From Haloplasma contractile SSD-17B (GTDB lineage Bacteria > Bacillota_I > Bacilli_A > Haloplasmatales > Haloplasmataceae): 64,000 nucleotides of DNA. The stretch spans positions 62,001-126,000 of the forward strand of contig NZ_AFNU02000009.1 of the NCBI RefSeq assembly GCF_000215935.2, read 5' to 3'. The position numbers and the translations under genes are program-made. The notes beneath the pieces were generated by a model. It made no database searches and was not told the DNA's origin. It worked only from the letters and a program-made list of their open reading frames with translations. Shown in pieces: positions 16,802 through 26,872 of the stretch (position 1 is its first letter; the number at the start of each line of letters is the position of its first letter).

Positions 16802-19800
16802 TTACCTATTATTCAATATGGATTCTATTTTAGCCACTTCTTTATCTTGATCACGCCACCAATCGCTACTCCAAATACGATGTATGTTCCATCCATTTGT
16901 TTCTAAATATTTTTGACGGTAATAATCGCGTTCTTTCGTTGATGTCAGTGCTAATGTATCATCTAGCTCTATTCCCAAGATAAATTGATCGGTATTATCA
17001 TCTTTAATTGCTAAATGAACTTTATGAGTCCCAGTTCCTACATGCTGTTCAACCGAATAACCCGCATTAGTAAGAGCAAGGTAAACAGAATCTTCGAACT
17101 GTGTTGTTTGTTTTTTATCTTCTACCTTCATCTCTAAGTGATTCGTTAATGAATATAATATTTTCTGCATCGTATAAGAATCGTTCTCACTAACCGCTTT
17201 TGTATATTCTAAATATTTTCTTAATAATTTCGGACCTTTATTCTTCAAATCATCCACTTGTAGTTCATTCGGTTCAATTGATGTCACGATATATATTTTT
17301 CTTTTCGCGCGGCTAATTGCAACATTCAAGCGATTTTCACCTGAATCGCTATTCAGCCAACCAAATTGACGTACAATGCGGTTGTATTCATTTGGAGCAT
17401 AACCGATTGAGAAGATAATAATATCTCGTTCATCACCCTGGACATTTTCAATATTTTTAATAAACAATTGGTCACTCGATTCACGTAAACGTTCGCTCGC
17501 AATTTCATTATTAAACTCATTGTTGTATAAGCATTCTTCTTCAATTTTATCCATGATAAGATTTTTTTGTGTCGCGTTAAAGGTTATGATCCCTATCGTT
17601 TCATTTTGACGTTCGGCAAAGATTTTCTTAAGTAACGCTACAATCTCTAAAGCCTCAGCTTCATTCTGGCGACCAATCCATTTCCCATTCACCTTAATAC
17701 GCTCTATAGGCTGAGATAAAGGTTTATGGGGATTCGGACATACATGTAACTTCCCATCATAGAATCCATAATTTGAAAATGCAATTAATTCTTCATACTT
17801 AGAACGATAATGATAAGTTAACATTACTTCATGGTAGCGATGCTTAGCAAGGTCAAGTAAACTCTCCTCTTCTAATACGCCACTATATTCATCATAACCT
17901 TCATCGTCATAATCAATTCGACCAAGCCCAAATTTAGATGGTCGCAACTGTTTAGTATCACCAGCAATTATAGCTTTTTTTCCACGGTAAAGAATCGGTA
18001 CGGCATTCTCTATATACATTTGTGAAGCTTCATCAAAAATAATTAAATCAAACAATGTTTCTTTTAATGGTAATAATTCTGAAACTGCTTCAGGTGTTAA
18101 CAACCATACGTACGTACTCTCAAATAATTCTATGTTAAATTCTTTAATTAGTTTGGAAATAGACCATCGACGTTTGCTTTCGCATTTGCGCTTTAATTCA
18201 TTAAGTCTATTCGATTGCTCTCTATATACAGATTTAATGTTAGCTTGTAGTATATTGTATAATCGTTCAAACGTTAAACGCTCTTTCTCTTTTGCAAGTT
18301 CTGAAATACGTTCTCTAATATTAGGGTATCGCTCTGTCGTAATTAATATTTTACCATATTTACTTTCAAATTCATCAATTTCAATTGTAGTTAAAACATT
18401 GATCAAATGTTCGTTAATATCTGAAAAATTAAGATTTAGTTTACGACTCAAATAAAAACAATAATCAAAATATTTCTGTTCGATCGTTTGCATACTGTCA
18501 TACACACTTTTATGGAAGTGGTAATCCGGGTAAGCGTTTAATGCCTCTAAAAAACGTTCTACATCATCAAACATTAATTGTTTAATTTTTTTCTTTTGCT
18601 TGCCACCTACGTTTATAAATAAGTCCTTAAGTTTCTTATTTAATCCTTTTGTTTTTTTCCTCAATCTGTATTTAGTAATAAATCCAAACTGTTCATACAA
18701 CCTTACATAAAAGGGAATTTCATAGAGATCCTTTGTACTTAAATATAAGTCTGTCTCTTTAATATCTGTTTGATAATGAGTATAAAATGAGTCATATTTC
18801 TTTCCATCTTTATAAGATAAAAGACGTTCTACGAGTTTATTATCCTGAAAAACTGATCGAAGACGTAAAAGTTGCACGAGTGTAAATTGTTTTCTTTTAC
18901 TTGAATTCAGTTCTTTATAGAGCAGTCGTACATCTGGATTATCTAAATTTAACTTCTTAGAATTCATATATAGATGACGCAAACTTGATTCTAGTCGTGT
19001 TTCTGTATCTAATAATTTTTCTAAATCATTTAACCTTGAGATTTCATAATCAATTGCTTTAGCATTAATTAGGATCCTATTATCTTCTTCCACTAAGGTT
19101 TCATCTAACTCTAACGATGCGATTAATTTTTTATAAAAAGCATCTTTGTTGTTGGAGTCATCGATATACATAACAAAATTTGCGATTTTACCTAGACGGT
19201 TATAAATCACATCCAGGGCTGTTTTCTTCTCTGACACAATCAAAACTTTTTTATTCTTTAATACTGCTTGGGATATTAAACTAGTAATTGTTTGTGACTT
19301 TCCTGTCCCAGGAGGACCCTGAATGACAACGGCATCTTTCTTTTCTATTTCTGATAAGACACGTTCTTGAGAATAATTTAATTCATTAATATAAAATAAT
19401 TCAGACTCAGCAGTCTCGTTATGATCGTTTACAAGTTGCTGCTCATCCTTCGTTTGAATTTTAAGGCTTTCCGTATTCAATTCATTCATTCCAACAAATA
19501 GGTTTCTAACAAGCTTACTAATAACTTTATTATTTACTATTTCATTATAGTCTCGTTGAATGGCATTACTATATGTCGGAAATGACCCAAGAACACAGTA
19601 TCCTTTTATATGTAAACGTTCATCACTATAATTAGGAAAGGTACTACTTGTTGTTTCTACAAATGCTTCCGGAAAACAATGATACTGATTTTTGATTGAT
19701 ACATTGTAGCGCTTAAAATAATCGATTGCCTGTTTTATATAAGACTTTTTATTGATTTCAAGGGCTACATCATCATCTATAATTTCATTCTTATTATTAA

Positions 19801-20536
19801 ATTTATTGTTAGCAATTATTATGGTTGAATTATAAATAATATCTCGACTCTTATCTAACTTTAATTGGTATTCATTATTCACTATGTCAACCTGTGCAGG
19901 GAATAGCATTAATGGTGCTTTTATTTTAAAGTCGCTACCTAATTTCCCTTCGACATAAGGATAACCAATGTATAATAATTCTTGTCCTTTCTCAATGCGT
20001 ACCGTTTCAGTTGTTCTGTATAGTTGTTTTATAGAATTAAACTCATTAAGTGCCTTACTATTATTTTTTTCATAGTTAACTTTTGTTATAACATGTGTAT
20101 TTGTACTCTCGCTTAGAAAATCATCCAGTATTTTAGTAACGTTTTTTTCTCCTAATTGTGTTAAATCAAATGCTGTTTTTTTAGTCAGGCGATTCGTATA
20201 TAAGAGACGATTTTTTTGATTAATATTAACCAATTTGTTTGATAGTTTCTGTAAGATTTCATTCTCTTTCTGATTACTTCTCGAATACGAATATTTTGTT
20301 TTTATATGATGATTGATTTCAGTTAAGAAACGCTTAGCATATTTTTTAATAAATGCATGATCAATTGCTTGTATCTTTTTAAATTCATTTACGTTTTTAG
20401 GCATTAAATCAACAATGGACTTAATGGTATCATCACTACATACCGTAACACTTGTTCTCATAAATTTATTTTTAACGCTTTTATTTTTAATTTGTTCTCT
20501 TAAATTGATTAATTTAGTATATAATTGTTGATCCAT
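16802..20536 (-). CDS. DUF4011-like SF1 helicase with C-terminal MTES_1575/Vsr-type nuclease domain
   Basis: About 1,244 residues (numbering includes a possible GTG start at 20545). An N-terminal region has NINQKNRLLY then KTAFDL near 107-128, as in DUF4011-type proteins. SF1 helicase motifs follow: GPPGTGKS at about 410, LIIFDEAS at about 836, GDTKQLRPS, HYRS, NVQGDERD and RLNVAISRAKR near 1072. After about 1150 comes a PD-(D/E)XK fold of the MTES_1575 kind (ILGIELDD, ERDYYRQ, HRIWSSDWW). This architecture recalls the anti-phage protein Hhe and similar helicases, but no partner gene is adjacent. In the nuclease the usual acidic residue of an I-D-L-A motif appears as H (VHLAI), so cleavage activity is doubtful. 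Confidence 0.82.
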   Translation of the reverse strand: MDQQLYTKLINLREQIKNKSVKNKFMRTSVTVCSDDTIKSIVDLMPKNVNEFKKIQAIDHAFIKKYAKRFLTEINHHIKTKYSYSRSNQKENEILQKLSNKLVNINQKNRLLYTNRLTKKTAFDLTQLGEKNVTKILDDFLSESTNTHVITKVNYEKNNSKALNEFNSIKQLYRTTETVRIEKGQELLYIGYPYVEGKLGSDFKIKAPLMLFPAQVDIVNNEYQLKLDKSRDIIYNSTIIIANNKFNNKNEIIDDDVALEINKKSYIKQAIDYFKRYNVSIKNQYHCFPEAFVETTSSTFPNYSDERLHIKGYCVLGSFPTYSNAIQRDYNEIVNNKVISKLVRNLFVGMNELNTESLKIQTKDEQQLVNDHNETAESELFYINELNYSQERVLSEIEKKDAVVIQGPPGTGKSQTITSLISQAVLKNKKVLIVSEKKTALDVIYNRLGKIANFVMYIDDSNNKDAFYKKLIASLELDETLVEEDNRILINAKAIDYEISRLNDLEKLLDTETRLESSLRHLYMNSKKLNLDNPDVRLLYKELNSSKRKQFTLVQLLRLRSVFQDNKLVERLLSYKDGKKYDSFYTHYQTDIKETDLYLSTKDLYEIPFYVRLYEQFGFITKYRLRKKTKGLNKKLKDLFINVGGKQKKKIKQLMFDDVERFLEALNAYPDYHFHKSVYDSMQTIEQKYFDYCFYLSRKLNLNFSDINEHLINVLTTIEIDEFESKYGKILITTERYPNIRERISELAKEKERLTFERLYNILQANIKSVYREQSNRLNELKRKCESKRRWSISKLIKEFNIELFESTYVWLLTPEAVSELLPLKETLFDLIIFDEASQMYIENAVPILYRGKKAIIAGDTKQLRPSKFGLGRIDYDDEGYDEYSGVLEEESLLDLAKHRYHEVMLTYHYRSKYEELIAFSNYGFYDGKLHVCPNPHKPLSQPIERIKVNGKWIGRQNEAEALEIVALLKKIFAERQNETIGIITFNATQKNLIMDKIEEECLYNNEFNNEIASERLRESSDQLFIKNIENVQGDERDIIIFSIGYAPNEYNRIVRQFGWLNSDSGENRLNVAISRAKRKIYIVTSIEPNELQVDDLKNKGPKLLRKYLEYTKAVSENDSYTMQKILYSLTNHLEMKVEDKKQTTQFEDSVYLALTNAGYSVEQHVGTGTHKVHLAIKDDNTDQFILGIELDDTLALTSTKERDYYRQKYLETNGWNIHRIWSSDWWRDQDKEVAKIESILNNR

Positions 20537-20632
20537 CCCTCTCACCTACATCCTTAATACATTTCTTTGCGAATCTCTGTTATCTTTATTTAATTCATTA
20601 TCCAAATTATTCCTATATAATGCAAAAATAAT

Positions 20633-20659
20633 AAAAGAAGAGTTATTTACTCTTCTTTT
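20633..20659. terminator. Bidirectional hairpin upstream of the helicase gene
   Basis: AAAAGAAGAG and CTCTTCTTTT form a perfect 10-bp stem with a 7-base loop and T-rich flanks on both strands. It would insulate the helicase gene from the opp side. Confidence 0.6.
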
Positions 20660-21276
20660 AGGACTATTTAAATTTCTTATCTAAGACTCTGTATCCTATT
20701 CAAAAAATAGCATTTAGAACCTAGGAACAATACAGAATCAACCGCTTCATTAAATTGAATTCTTGATATTTCAATAGTTATTACTATGTACATAATACTA
20801 TTAATTGGTGATTTATACAAGTTTATTTACCATTTATCGGTTTAGAAAAATTATGAAAATAAATCATCAATGTCTTATTTTTAAATTGATGATTATTCAA
20901 TTACTAACATAAATAGACTAACAGAAAATCGTTTATGATATTAAACTGAATTTTATCCGTGCATCCGTGCATCGTTCAATTTATATTTAAGCTCTGTTTA
21001 TTATTAGTGTTGTGATAAAAGTAGATCAACAGAGCGTCTATACCTGATAGTGAGTCTTATATAATATTAGGTAAACATACTTTGCAATTTTTTCGTTATA
21101 AATCTATATTTAGTTAGATCCCTTCATAAAAAACGGGAGTATGTATGCTATTACAACAGCGTACACTAACAGCCTATATCTAAACGATGCAACTGTTTTG
21201 TTAGCACCATTAAATGCACAATTTAATCAAGTACTACTCTATTAATAAAACAACCTATATAATCTTACATTAATAA
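20660..21276. other. Long spacer without a recognisable gene
   Basis: About 600 bases of AT-rich DNA with stops in all frames. It holds a 10-bp inverted repeat (20862-20871 with 20885-20894), a distant GCTCTGTT/AACAGAGC pair (20991-20998 with 21028-21035) and a direct repeat of ATCCGTGC at about 20956-20971. None matches an RNA family I recognise. Confidence 0.5.
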
Positions 21277-21315
21277 ACAAAAGGTCTAGAGCGAGTGCGT
21301 CTAGACCTTTGTTTA
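21277..21315 (-). terminator. Terminator of the opp operon
   Basis: A long stem, AAACAAAGGTCTAGA with its near-perfect complement around a 9-base loop, lies just after the oppA stop codon. Confidence 0.8.
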
Positions 21316-21331
21316 TTACGATATAAGTGTC

Positions 21332-23041
21332 TTACTCTTCATTTATTTTTGCAGTTGAGAAGTCAACTGAACCTAGTACACTTCGATCCCAACCTTCTAC
21401 CTTATCATTAGCATAGATCATATCAACATAGTGATAGACTGGAATTACTGGCATATCACTGATGAAAATTTGATGTGCTTCATAAAGTCTATCGAAATGC
21501 GCTTCAGCATTTGGAGCAGTTTTTGCTTCTTCTAGTTTAGCTTCATACGTTGGATTCGAGTAATCAGGAGTATTATAAGCATTATCTGTAACGAAAATTC
21601 CAATCATACCTGATGGATCCATAAAGTCTGTTAACCATCCACCACGCGCTAAATCGAAATCACCATTTTTTCTAGTTTCTTGGAACAATGCCCATTCTTC
21701 ATTGGCTAACTGAATCTCAAACCCTAAGTTCGTTCTCCAACTTTCTTGCATAAGTTCACCAACTTTTTGATGACTCTCAGATGTATTATAACGATATGAT
21801 TTCGTCTCTAATTCAGTACGTAATTCCTCTTCTGTCATCCCTAGTTCAGTAGCAGCTTCAGCAAATAATTGTTGCGCTATTGCATATGAACCATCATCTG
21901 CTACAATGTCAGACTGACTCTTACTTGTTTCAAAGAAGTCATTACCTTCATCATCTAGCATCCCTGGTGGAATGAATCCTGCAGCTGGAACTTGCCCTGC
22001 AGCTAATGCTTCAGTGATTGCTTCACGGTCAATTGAATAAGATAATGCATTTCTAAGTTTTGCATTACAGAAAATTGTATTGTCACGGCCACCTACATCT
22101 CTAGTTCCACCAACATTATCACAGCCAGATAAGTTAAAGTTAATGTAGTATGTACCTAATAGTGGATATACATGAAACTCATCAGATTCAGCTATTAATG
22201 ATGGAATCTCTGCAGTTGGTACATTAAGAAGAAAATCTAATTCTCCTGCATTATATTTTGCAAATGCTGTCGTTTCTGAATCAATGAAATATCCATTAAT
22301 TTCATCAATACCTACTTCATCAGCATTCCAGTATTCATCATTTTTCACAAGTTTTAAATCTGATCCTTTATTATATTCTACTAATTTGTATGGACCATTA
22401 GAAATTGCTTTTTCAGGATCTTTTGCCCAAGAACCATTTTCATCAGTCGTCGCACTTTCTGGTACCGGCATGAAATGATAGAATGCCATTAAACTTACAA
22501 ACCAGTTTGTTGGATACGATAATTTTACCTCAAGTTTTTTACCATTTTCAAGTGACTTAATCCCTACATCGTCAGCTAATGCATCTAATACAGCATCATC
22601 TTCAGAATCTGAGTCTACAAAGTCATTCGCACCAACAACATTTGTATAGTGCCAGATCCAAGCATATTCACTTATATTACGTGGGTCCATTCCTCTTTTC
22701 CAAGAACGAACAAAATCATCAGCAGTAATTGGAGTACCATCACTCCATTTTGCATCGTCTCGAATAATGAACGTTACCGTTTTACCGTCTTCAGATACTT
22801 CCCAATCCTCAGCCATACCTGGTAGAACTTCACCATTCTTTTCACGTACAAGACCTTCAAATGTGTTATTGATAACATTTCCACCGTCACTTGCACCATT
22901 TAAACCTGGATCTAGAGTCAGTGGATCAGCACCGATATTCCAGTTTAAAACTGCTTTATCGTCTTCTTTTTCACCATTGTCACACGCTGCGAGACCTAAA
23001 ACTAACGTGCACGCGAATAACATAAAGAACAACTTCTTCAT
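21332..23041 (-). CDS. oppA: Oligopeptide ABC transporter substrate-binding lipoprotein
   Basis: 569 residues. A lipoprotein signal peptide ends LGLAAC, giving a lipidated Cys20, then an acidic linker. The mature part is an SBP family 5 (OppA/DppA) protein: WSDGTPITADDFVRSW, the NGPYKLVEY region and a C-terminal VIPVYHY. It captures extracellular peptides for the permease. It is the last gene of oppBCDFA, separated from oppF by 72 bases with no terminator. GGAGG is 7 bases before the ATG. Length is normal for the family. Confidence 0.93.
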   Translation of the reverse strand: MKKLFFMLFACTLVLGLAACDNGEKEDDKAVLNWNIGADPLTLDPGLNGASDGGNVINNTFEGLVREKNGEVLPGMAEDWEVSEDGKTVTFIIRDDAKWSDGTPITADDFVRSWKRGMDPRNISEYAWIWHYTNVVGANDFVDSDSEDDAVLDALADDVGIKSLENGKKLEVKLSYPTNWFVSLMAFYHFMPVPESATTDENGSWAKDPEKAISNGPYKLVEYNKGSDLKLVKNDEYWNADEVGIDEINGYFIDSETTAFAKYNAGELDFLLNVPTAEIPSLIAESDEFHVYPLLGTYYINFNLSGCDNVGGTRDVGGRDNTIFCNAKLRNALSYSIDREAITEALAAGQVPAAGFIPPGMLDDEGNDFFETSKSQSDIVADDGSYAIAQQLFAEAATELGMTEEELRTELETKSYRYNTSESHQKVGELMQESWRTNLGFEIQLANEEWALFQETRKNGDFDLARGGWLTDFMDPSGMIGIFVTDNAYNTPDYSNPTYEAKLEEAKTAPNAEAHFDRLYEAHQIFISDMPVIPVYHYVDMIYANDKVEGWDRSVLGSVDFSTAKINEE

Positions 23042-23113
23042 ATAACATCCTCCTCTTATAATTTAATTGCTATATATATAAAATCTATATCCATAGACTT
23101 TACACCTAAGTTA

Positions 23114-24295
23114 CTAAAGATTGTTGATTTCTTTCACATAATGACATGCAACAAATCGTTTGGGTAATATTTCCTCTAACACAGGATCTGTTTCTTTACA
23201 TTTTTGCTTAGCATATCTACATCTTGATGCAAAGCGGCAACCTGGTTTAGGGTTGATCGGACTTGGCACATCACCCTCTAACGTCATCCGTTCCCTATTG
23301 CGATTCATTTCAGGGTCAGGTAATGGTATTGATGAGAGAAGCGCCTTTGTATATGGGTGTAATGGTTGATCGTACAATGGATCACTTTCAGCTATCTCCA
23401 TCATTTTCCCAAGATACATTACGCCAATTCGGTCACTTATATATTTAACCATTGACAAATCATGTGCAATGAATAAATAGGTTAATCCAAAATCTTTTTG
23501 TAAATCTTCTAACATATTAACAACCTGTGCTTGAATTGACACATCTAAAGCAGATATTGGCTCATCACAAATTATAATATCCGGATTAATCGCTAAGGCT
23601 CTTGCAATTCCTATACGCTGCCGCTGTCCTCCTGAGAATTCATGTGGATAGCGTGATGCATGCTCGCGTTTTAAACCTACCTGCTCAAGCAAACTATAAA
23701 TCCTCTCTTGTTTTTCCTTACCTGATAACAATTTATGGGTATTAATTCCCTCTGCTATTATATCTGTTACAGTCATTCGTGGATTTAATGATGCATAAGG
23801 ATCTTGAAAAATCATTTGAATTCGTTTACAAGATTCCTTATTTCGACTATTAATCCGTATTCCTTCTTTGATTTTCTGTTTTAGACCATTAATAATCTCT
23901 TTGTATTTGATTTTAATACCATTATATTTTGATTTATATTCAGAATCACTTAGTGACTCTTTATTCTCTTTTAGCACTGCTAGTTCATCATATTGATTAT
24001 GTCTCTCAACTTTAATCTGTTCTTTTAGATCTTCGATACCAGCAGAAATTTTTTCACCTTCTAAATACACTTCACCTGCAGTATTCTCATATAATTTTGT
24101 AATGGTTCGTCCTGTGGTTGATTTCCCACAACCTGATTCTCCTACAAGACCAAATGTTTCTCCTCTATTAATTGTAAAACTAATATCATCAACAGCATGA
24201 ACCGATTTAAGCTTTTTACCAAAGAAAGACTTCTTTAGTACAAAGTGTTTTTTTAGGTTTTTAATCTCTAAAATTGGTTCTTGTTTTTCAGCCAT
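23114..24295 (-). CDS. oppF: Oligopeptide ABC transporter ATPase OppF
   Basis: 393 residues, longer than the usual 310-330. Walker A GESGCGKST, the Q-loop FQDPYASLNPR, signature FSGGQRQR, Walker B IIICDEPISALD and the C-terminal oligopeptide-transport domain with conserved cysteines (PGCRFASRC...C) are visible. The extra length is a charged helical insertion of about 50 residues between Walker A and the Q-loop (around residues 85-150). Its ATG shares one base with the oppD stop (TAATG). It powers peptide import with OppD. Confidence 0.93.
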   Translation of the reverse strand: MAEKQEPILEIKNLKKHFVLKKSFFGKKLKSVHAVDDISFTINRGETFGLVGESGCGKSTTGRTITKLYENTAGEVYLEGEKISAGIEDLKEQIKVERHNQYDELAVLKENKESLSDSEYKSKYNGIKIKYKEIINGLKQKIKEGIRINSRNKESCKRIQMIFQDPYASLNPRMTVTDIIAEGINTHKLLSGKEKQERIYSLLEQVGLKREHASRYPHEFSGGQRQRIGIARALAINPDIIICDEPISALDVSIQAQVVNMLEDLQKDFGLTYLFIAHDLSMVKYISDRIGVMYLGKMMEIAESDPLYDQPLHPYTKALLSSIPLPDPEMNRNRERMTLEGDVPSPINPKPGCRFASRCRYAKQKCKETDPVLEEILPKRFVACHYVKEINNL

Positions 24296-25596
24296 TATAC
24301 TGTCCCCCTTGCCTTCTTAAAATCTTCTACTTGAGGCGCATCTTTGTCTAATAGCCAACAAGACGATTCTTGTGTATCTGTTACTTTAAACAGTGGAGCA
24401 GCTTTTTCTAAACAGACTTTCATCGCATGTGGACATCTCGAACTAAATGGACACCCTTTTGGAGGATTTAATAGATCAGGTGGCGATCCCTCAATCGGTT
24501 GTAATCGCTCCTTTTGTCCCACTACGTCTTTTGGAATAGAACGGTGTAATCCTCTTGTATATGGATGTTGAGGCGAATAGAAGATTTCATCAATCGTTCC
24601 TTTTTCCATCAACATTCCACCATACATCACGACTACATGGGTACATATCTCTGCAATTACTCCTAAGTCATGAGTGATAAAGATAACAGACGTTCCAATT
24701 TCATCTTGAATTTTTTTCAATAATTCCAAAATCTGAGCTTGGATGGTTACATCTAATGCTGTTGTTGGCTCATCAGCAATTAAAACCTTCGGTTCACACG
24801 ACAGGGCAAGCGCTATTAGTGCGCGTTGTCTCATTCCTCCAGAAAATTGATGTGGGTATTGTTTAATTCGTTCTTCTGGTTCTGGAATCCCAACTAATTT
24901 TAAATAATCAATCGCACGTTCACGCGCTTCTTTTTTATTCACTTTTCTCAATTTACCCTGATTGATATCCTTTATTTTTGCTTCTCTTTTCTTGACGTTT
25001 GTAATTTTATTTGCCTCTTCTAGTGCTTTTTCTTGCGTAATGGTGATATGTCTTCTAATAACCTCAATCATTTGATTTTCAATTGTATAAACTGGGTTTA
25101 AAGACGTCATCGGATCTTGGAAAATCATCGCAATCTCATTTCCACGATATTTTGCCATTTCTTTTTCCGACAGCTGTGATTGTGCTTCATCCCTGAAACC
25201 TTTAAGTATCTGATGATACTTCTTTAATATTTCTTTTCGATCCTTCATGTATTTTTCTTTATCCTTATGTTCTTTAAATAACTCTTTTAATGCTTTCAAC
25301 TCTTCTTTACGTTTTTGTTTTACGTTCATTGCAAGTTTACGTATATACCTTCGATTACTTGATATTTTTTCTCCGTTAAAATTAATTTCTCCAGACTTAA
25401 TAGTTCCTGGTTCATCAATTAACCTCATGATTGATAAAGACGTTACTGATTTACCAGATCCCGATTCACCTACAATGCCAAGTACTTTCCCATCTTCTAA
25501 CTCATACGTTACGCCGCGGACCGCCTTTACTTCTCCTAAATGTGTAAAAAAGGATGTTTCCAAATCTTTTATTTCAATTATATTCTTCTTATCCAT
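24295..25596 (-). CDS. oppD: Oligopeptide ABC transporter ATPase OppD
   Basis: About 433 residues against a usual 330-360. Walker A GESGSGKS, Q-loop IFQDPMTSLNP, signature FSGGMRQR, Walker B VLIADEPTTALD and C-terminal CPFSSRCPHAM are visible. Two lysine/glutamate-rich helical insertions are present: one before the Q-loop and one between the Q-loop and the signature motif. ATG at 25596 is used because AGGTG lies 6 bases upstream; a GTG nine bases earlier directly abuts the oppC stop. Coupled to oppF by overlap. Confidence 0.93.
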   Translation of the reverse strand: MDKKNIIEIKDLETSFFTHLGEVKAVRGVTYELEDGKVLGIVGESGSGKSVTSLSIMRLIDEPGTIKSGEINFNGEKISSNRRYIRKLAMNVKQKRKEELKALKELFKEHKDKEKYMKDRKEILKKYHQILKGFRDEAQSQLSEKEMAKYRGNEIAMIFQDPMTSLNPVYTIENQMIEVIRRHITITQEKALEEANKITNVKKREAKIKDINQGKLRKVNKKEARERAIDYLKLVGIPEPEERIKQYPHQFSGGMRQRALIALALSCEPKVLIADEPTTALDVTIQAQILELLKKIQDEIGTSVIFITHDLGVIAEICTHVVVMYGGMLMEKGTIDEIFYSPQHPYTRGLHRSIPKDVVGQKERLQPIEGSPPDLLNPPKGCPFSSRCPHAMKVCLEKAAPLFKVTDTQESSCWLLDKDAPQVEDFKKARGTV

Positions 25597-25605
25597 TATT
25601 CTCAC

Positions 25606-26859
25606 CTACCCTTTTCTTAATTTCGGATCTAGCGCATCACGTAAACCGTCTCCAAATAAGTTAAATGCTAACATCATAATCGCAATCGCTATTGAAGGAA
25701 TTAACAACTGGTAAGGATAATTTTGCATCATGTCTGCACCAGTTCTTGCTAAGGTACCTAATGATGCTCTTGGAGCCGATATACCAATCCCAATAAAACT
25801 TAGAAATGCTTCTGTGAAAACGGCTGTCGGAATCATCATTGTTAGCGTTACAATAATAGGGCCTAGTGTATTAGGAATTAAATGTTTTATAATTATTTTC
25901 CAGTTAGATACACCGATGGTTTTTGCAGCTAATACGTACTCTTGCTCTCTCAGACTTAGAATCTGACCTCGTACTAAACGAGCCATTCTAACCCAATATA
26001 CACTTACAAGTGCTATTATGATCGTACCTAGACCTCCTTCAAGACCTAATCCATGTAAAATTGTTTTTTCAAACCAACTACCTTTTAATACTTGCATCAG
26101 TAATATGACGTACAGTAATAAGGGAATCGAGTTTATGATATCGACTATTCGCATCATAATATTATCAATACGTCCTCCGGCATATCCAGCAATACTTCCA
26201 TATAATACACCAATAATTACATTAATAACTGCGGCGATTACAGCGATTAGTAATGAAATTCCCATTCCATACATTAATCGTGATAGAACATCTCTACCAA
26301 GTTCATCAGTACCTAAAATATACGTTTTATTCCATACTGTTTTATATGGTGTTTTATTTTCTACACCATTATATATGACACTGTAATCAATTCCTTCATC
26401 TTTTTTAGAAGGATCTGTTTTATAAGAAAAATCAATCGTTACTTCTTCTATAACTTCATCATTTTCATCAAATAATTGGTAAGTGTAGACCTTATTAACG
26501 TTATCTTTGATAGCATCTCCATTTTTCATAACACCTAGGAGCTCACCATCTTCACTAACCATCACCAGATTATACATTTTAGATAAATAAACATACAAAT
26601 CATCTTTTACGTGATAGATTTCAAGTCTTGGTGGAATATTATAATAGTTATTGTTTTGGTCTTTATAGCTATGCTTTACCACCATAGGACCAATAATTGT
26701 AAATAACAAAATTAATATGATTGTTATCATTCCAACAATTGATGGTTTGTTTTTCTTCAGTCGTCGCCACACATCTTGCCAATATGTAAGACTACGTCTT
26801 ATTTGTTCTTTATCCTGTTTTTCACTATTATCTACAAATTCATAATTATTCTTCGTCAT
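25606..26859 (-). CDS. oppC: Oligopeptide ABC transporter permease OppC
   Basis: 417 residues, with the OppC N-terminal segment, a first helix at about 42-62, then an extracytoplasmic insert of roughly 110-130 residues before the conserved core beginning LGTDELGRDVLSRL. The core has five helices and the EAA-type loop (EYVLAAKTIGVSNWKIIIKHLIPN). With OppB it forms the transmembrane channel. GGGGGGAG precedes the ATG. Confidence 0.93.
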   Translation of the reverse strand: MTKNNYEFVDNSEKQDKEQIRRSLTYWQDVWRRLKKNKPSIVGMITIILILLFTIIGPMVVKHSYKDQNNNYYNIPPRLEIYHVKDDLYVYLSKMYNLVMVSEDGELLGVMKNGDAIKDNVNKVYTYQLFDENDEVIEEVTIDFSYKTDPSKKDEGIDYSVIYNGVENKTPYKTVWNKTYILGTDELGRDVLSRLMYGMGISLLIAVIAAVINVIIGVLYGSIAGYAGGRIDNIMMRIVDIINSIPLLLYVILLMQVLKGSWFEKTILHGLGLEGGLGTIIIALVSVYWVRMARLVRGQILSLREQEYVLAAKTIGVSNWKIIIKHLIPNTLGPIIVTLTMMIPTAVFTEAFLSFIGIGISAPRASLGTLARTGADMMQNYPYQLLIPSIAIAIMMLAFNLFGDGLRDALDPKLRKG

Positions 26860-26872
26860 ATAGTCTCCCCCC

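Noticed and set aside
16802-20536. Reading the helicase locus as part of a multi-gene defence island.
   Set aside because: Flanking genes are a sugar-type oxidoreductase and the opp operon; no integrase, toxin, methylase or repeat borders are visible.
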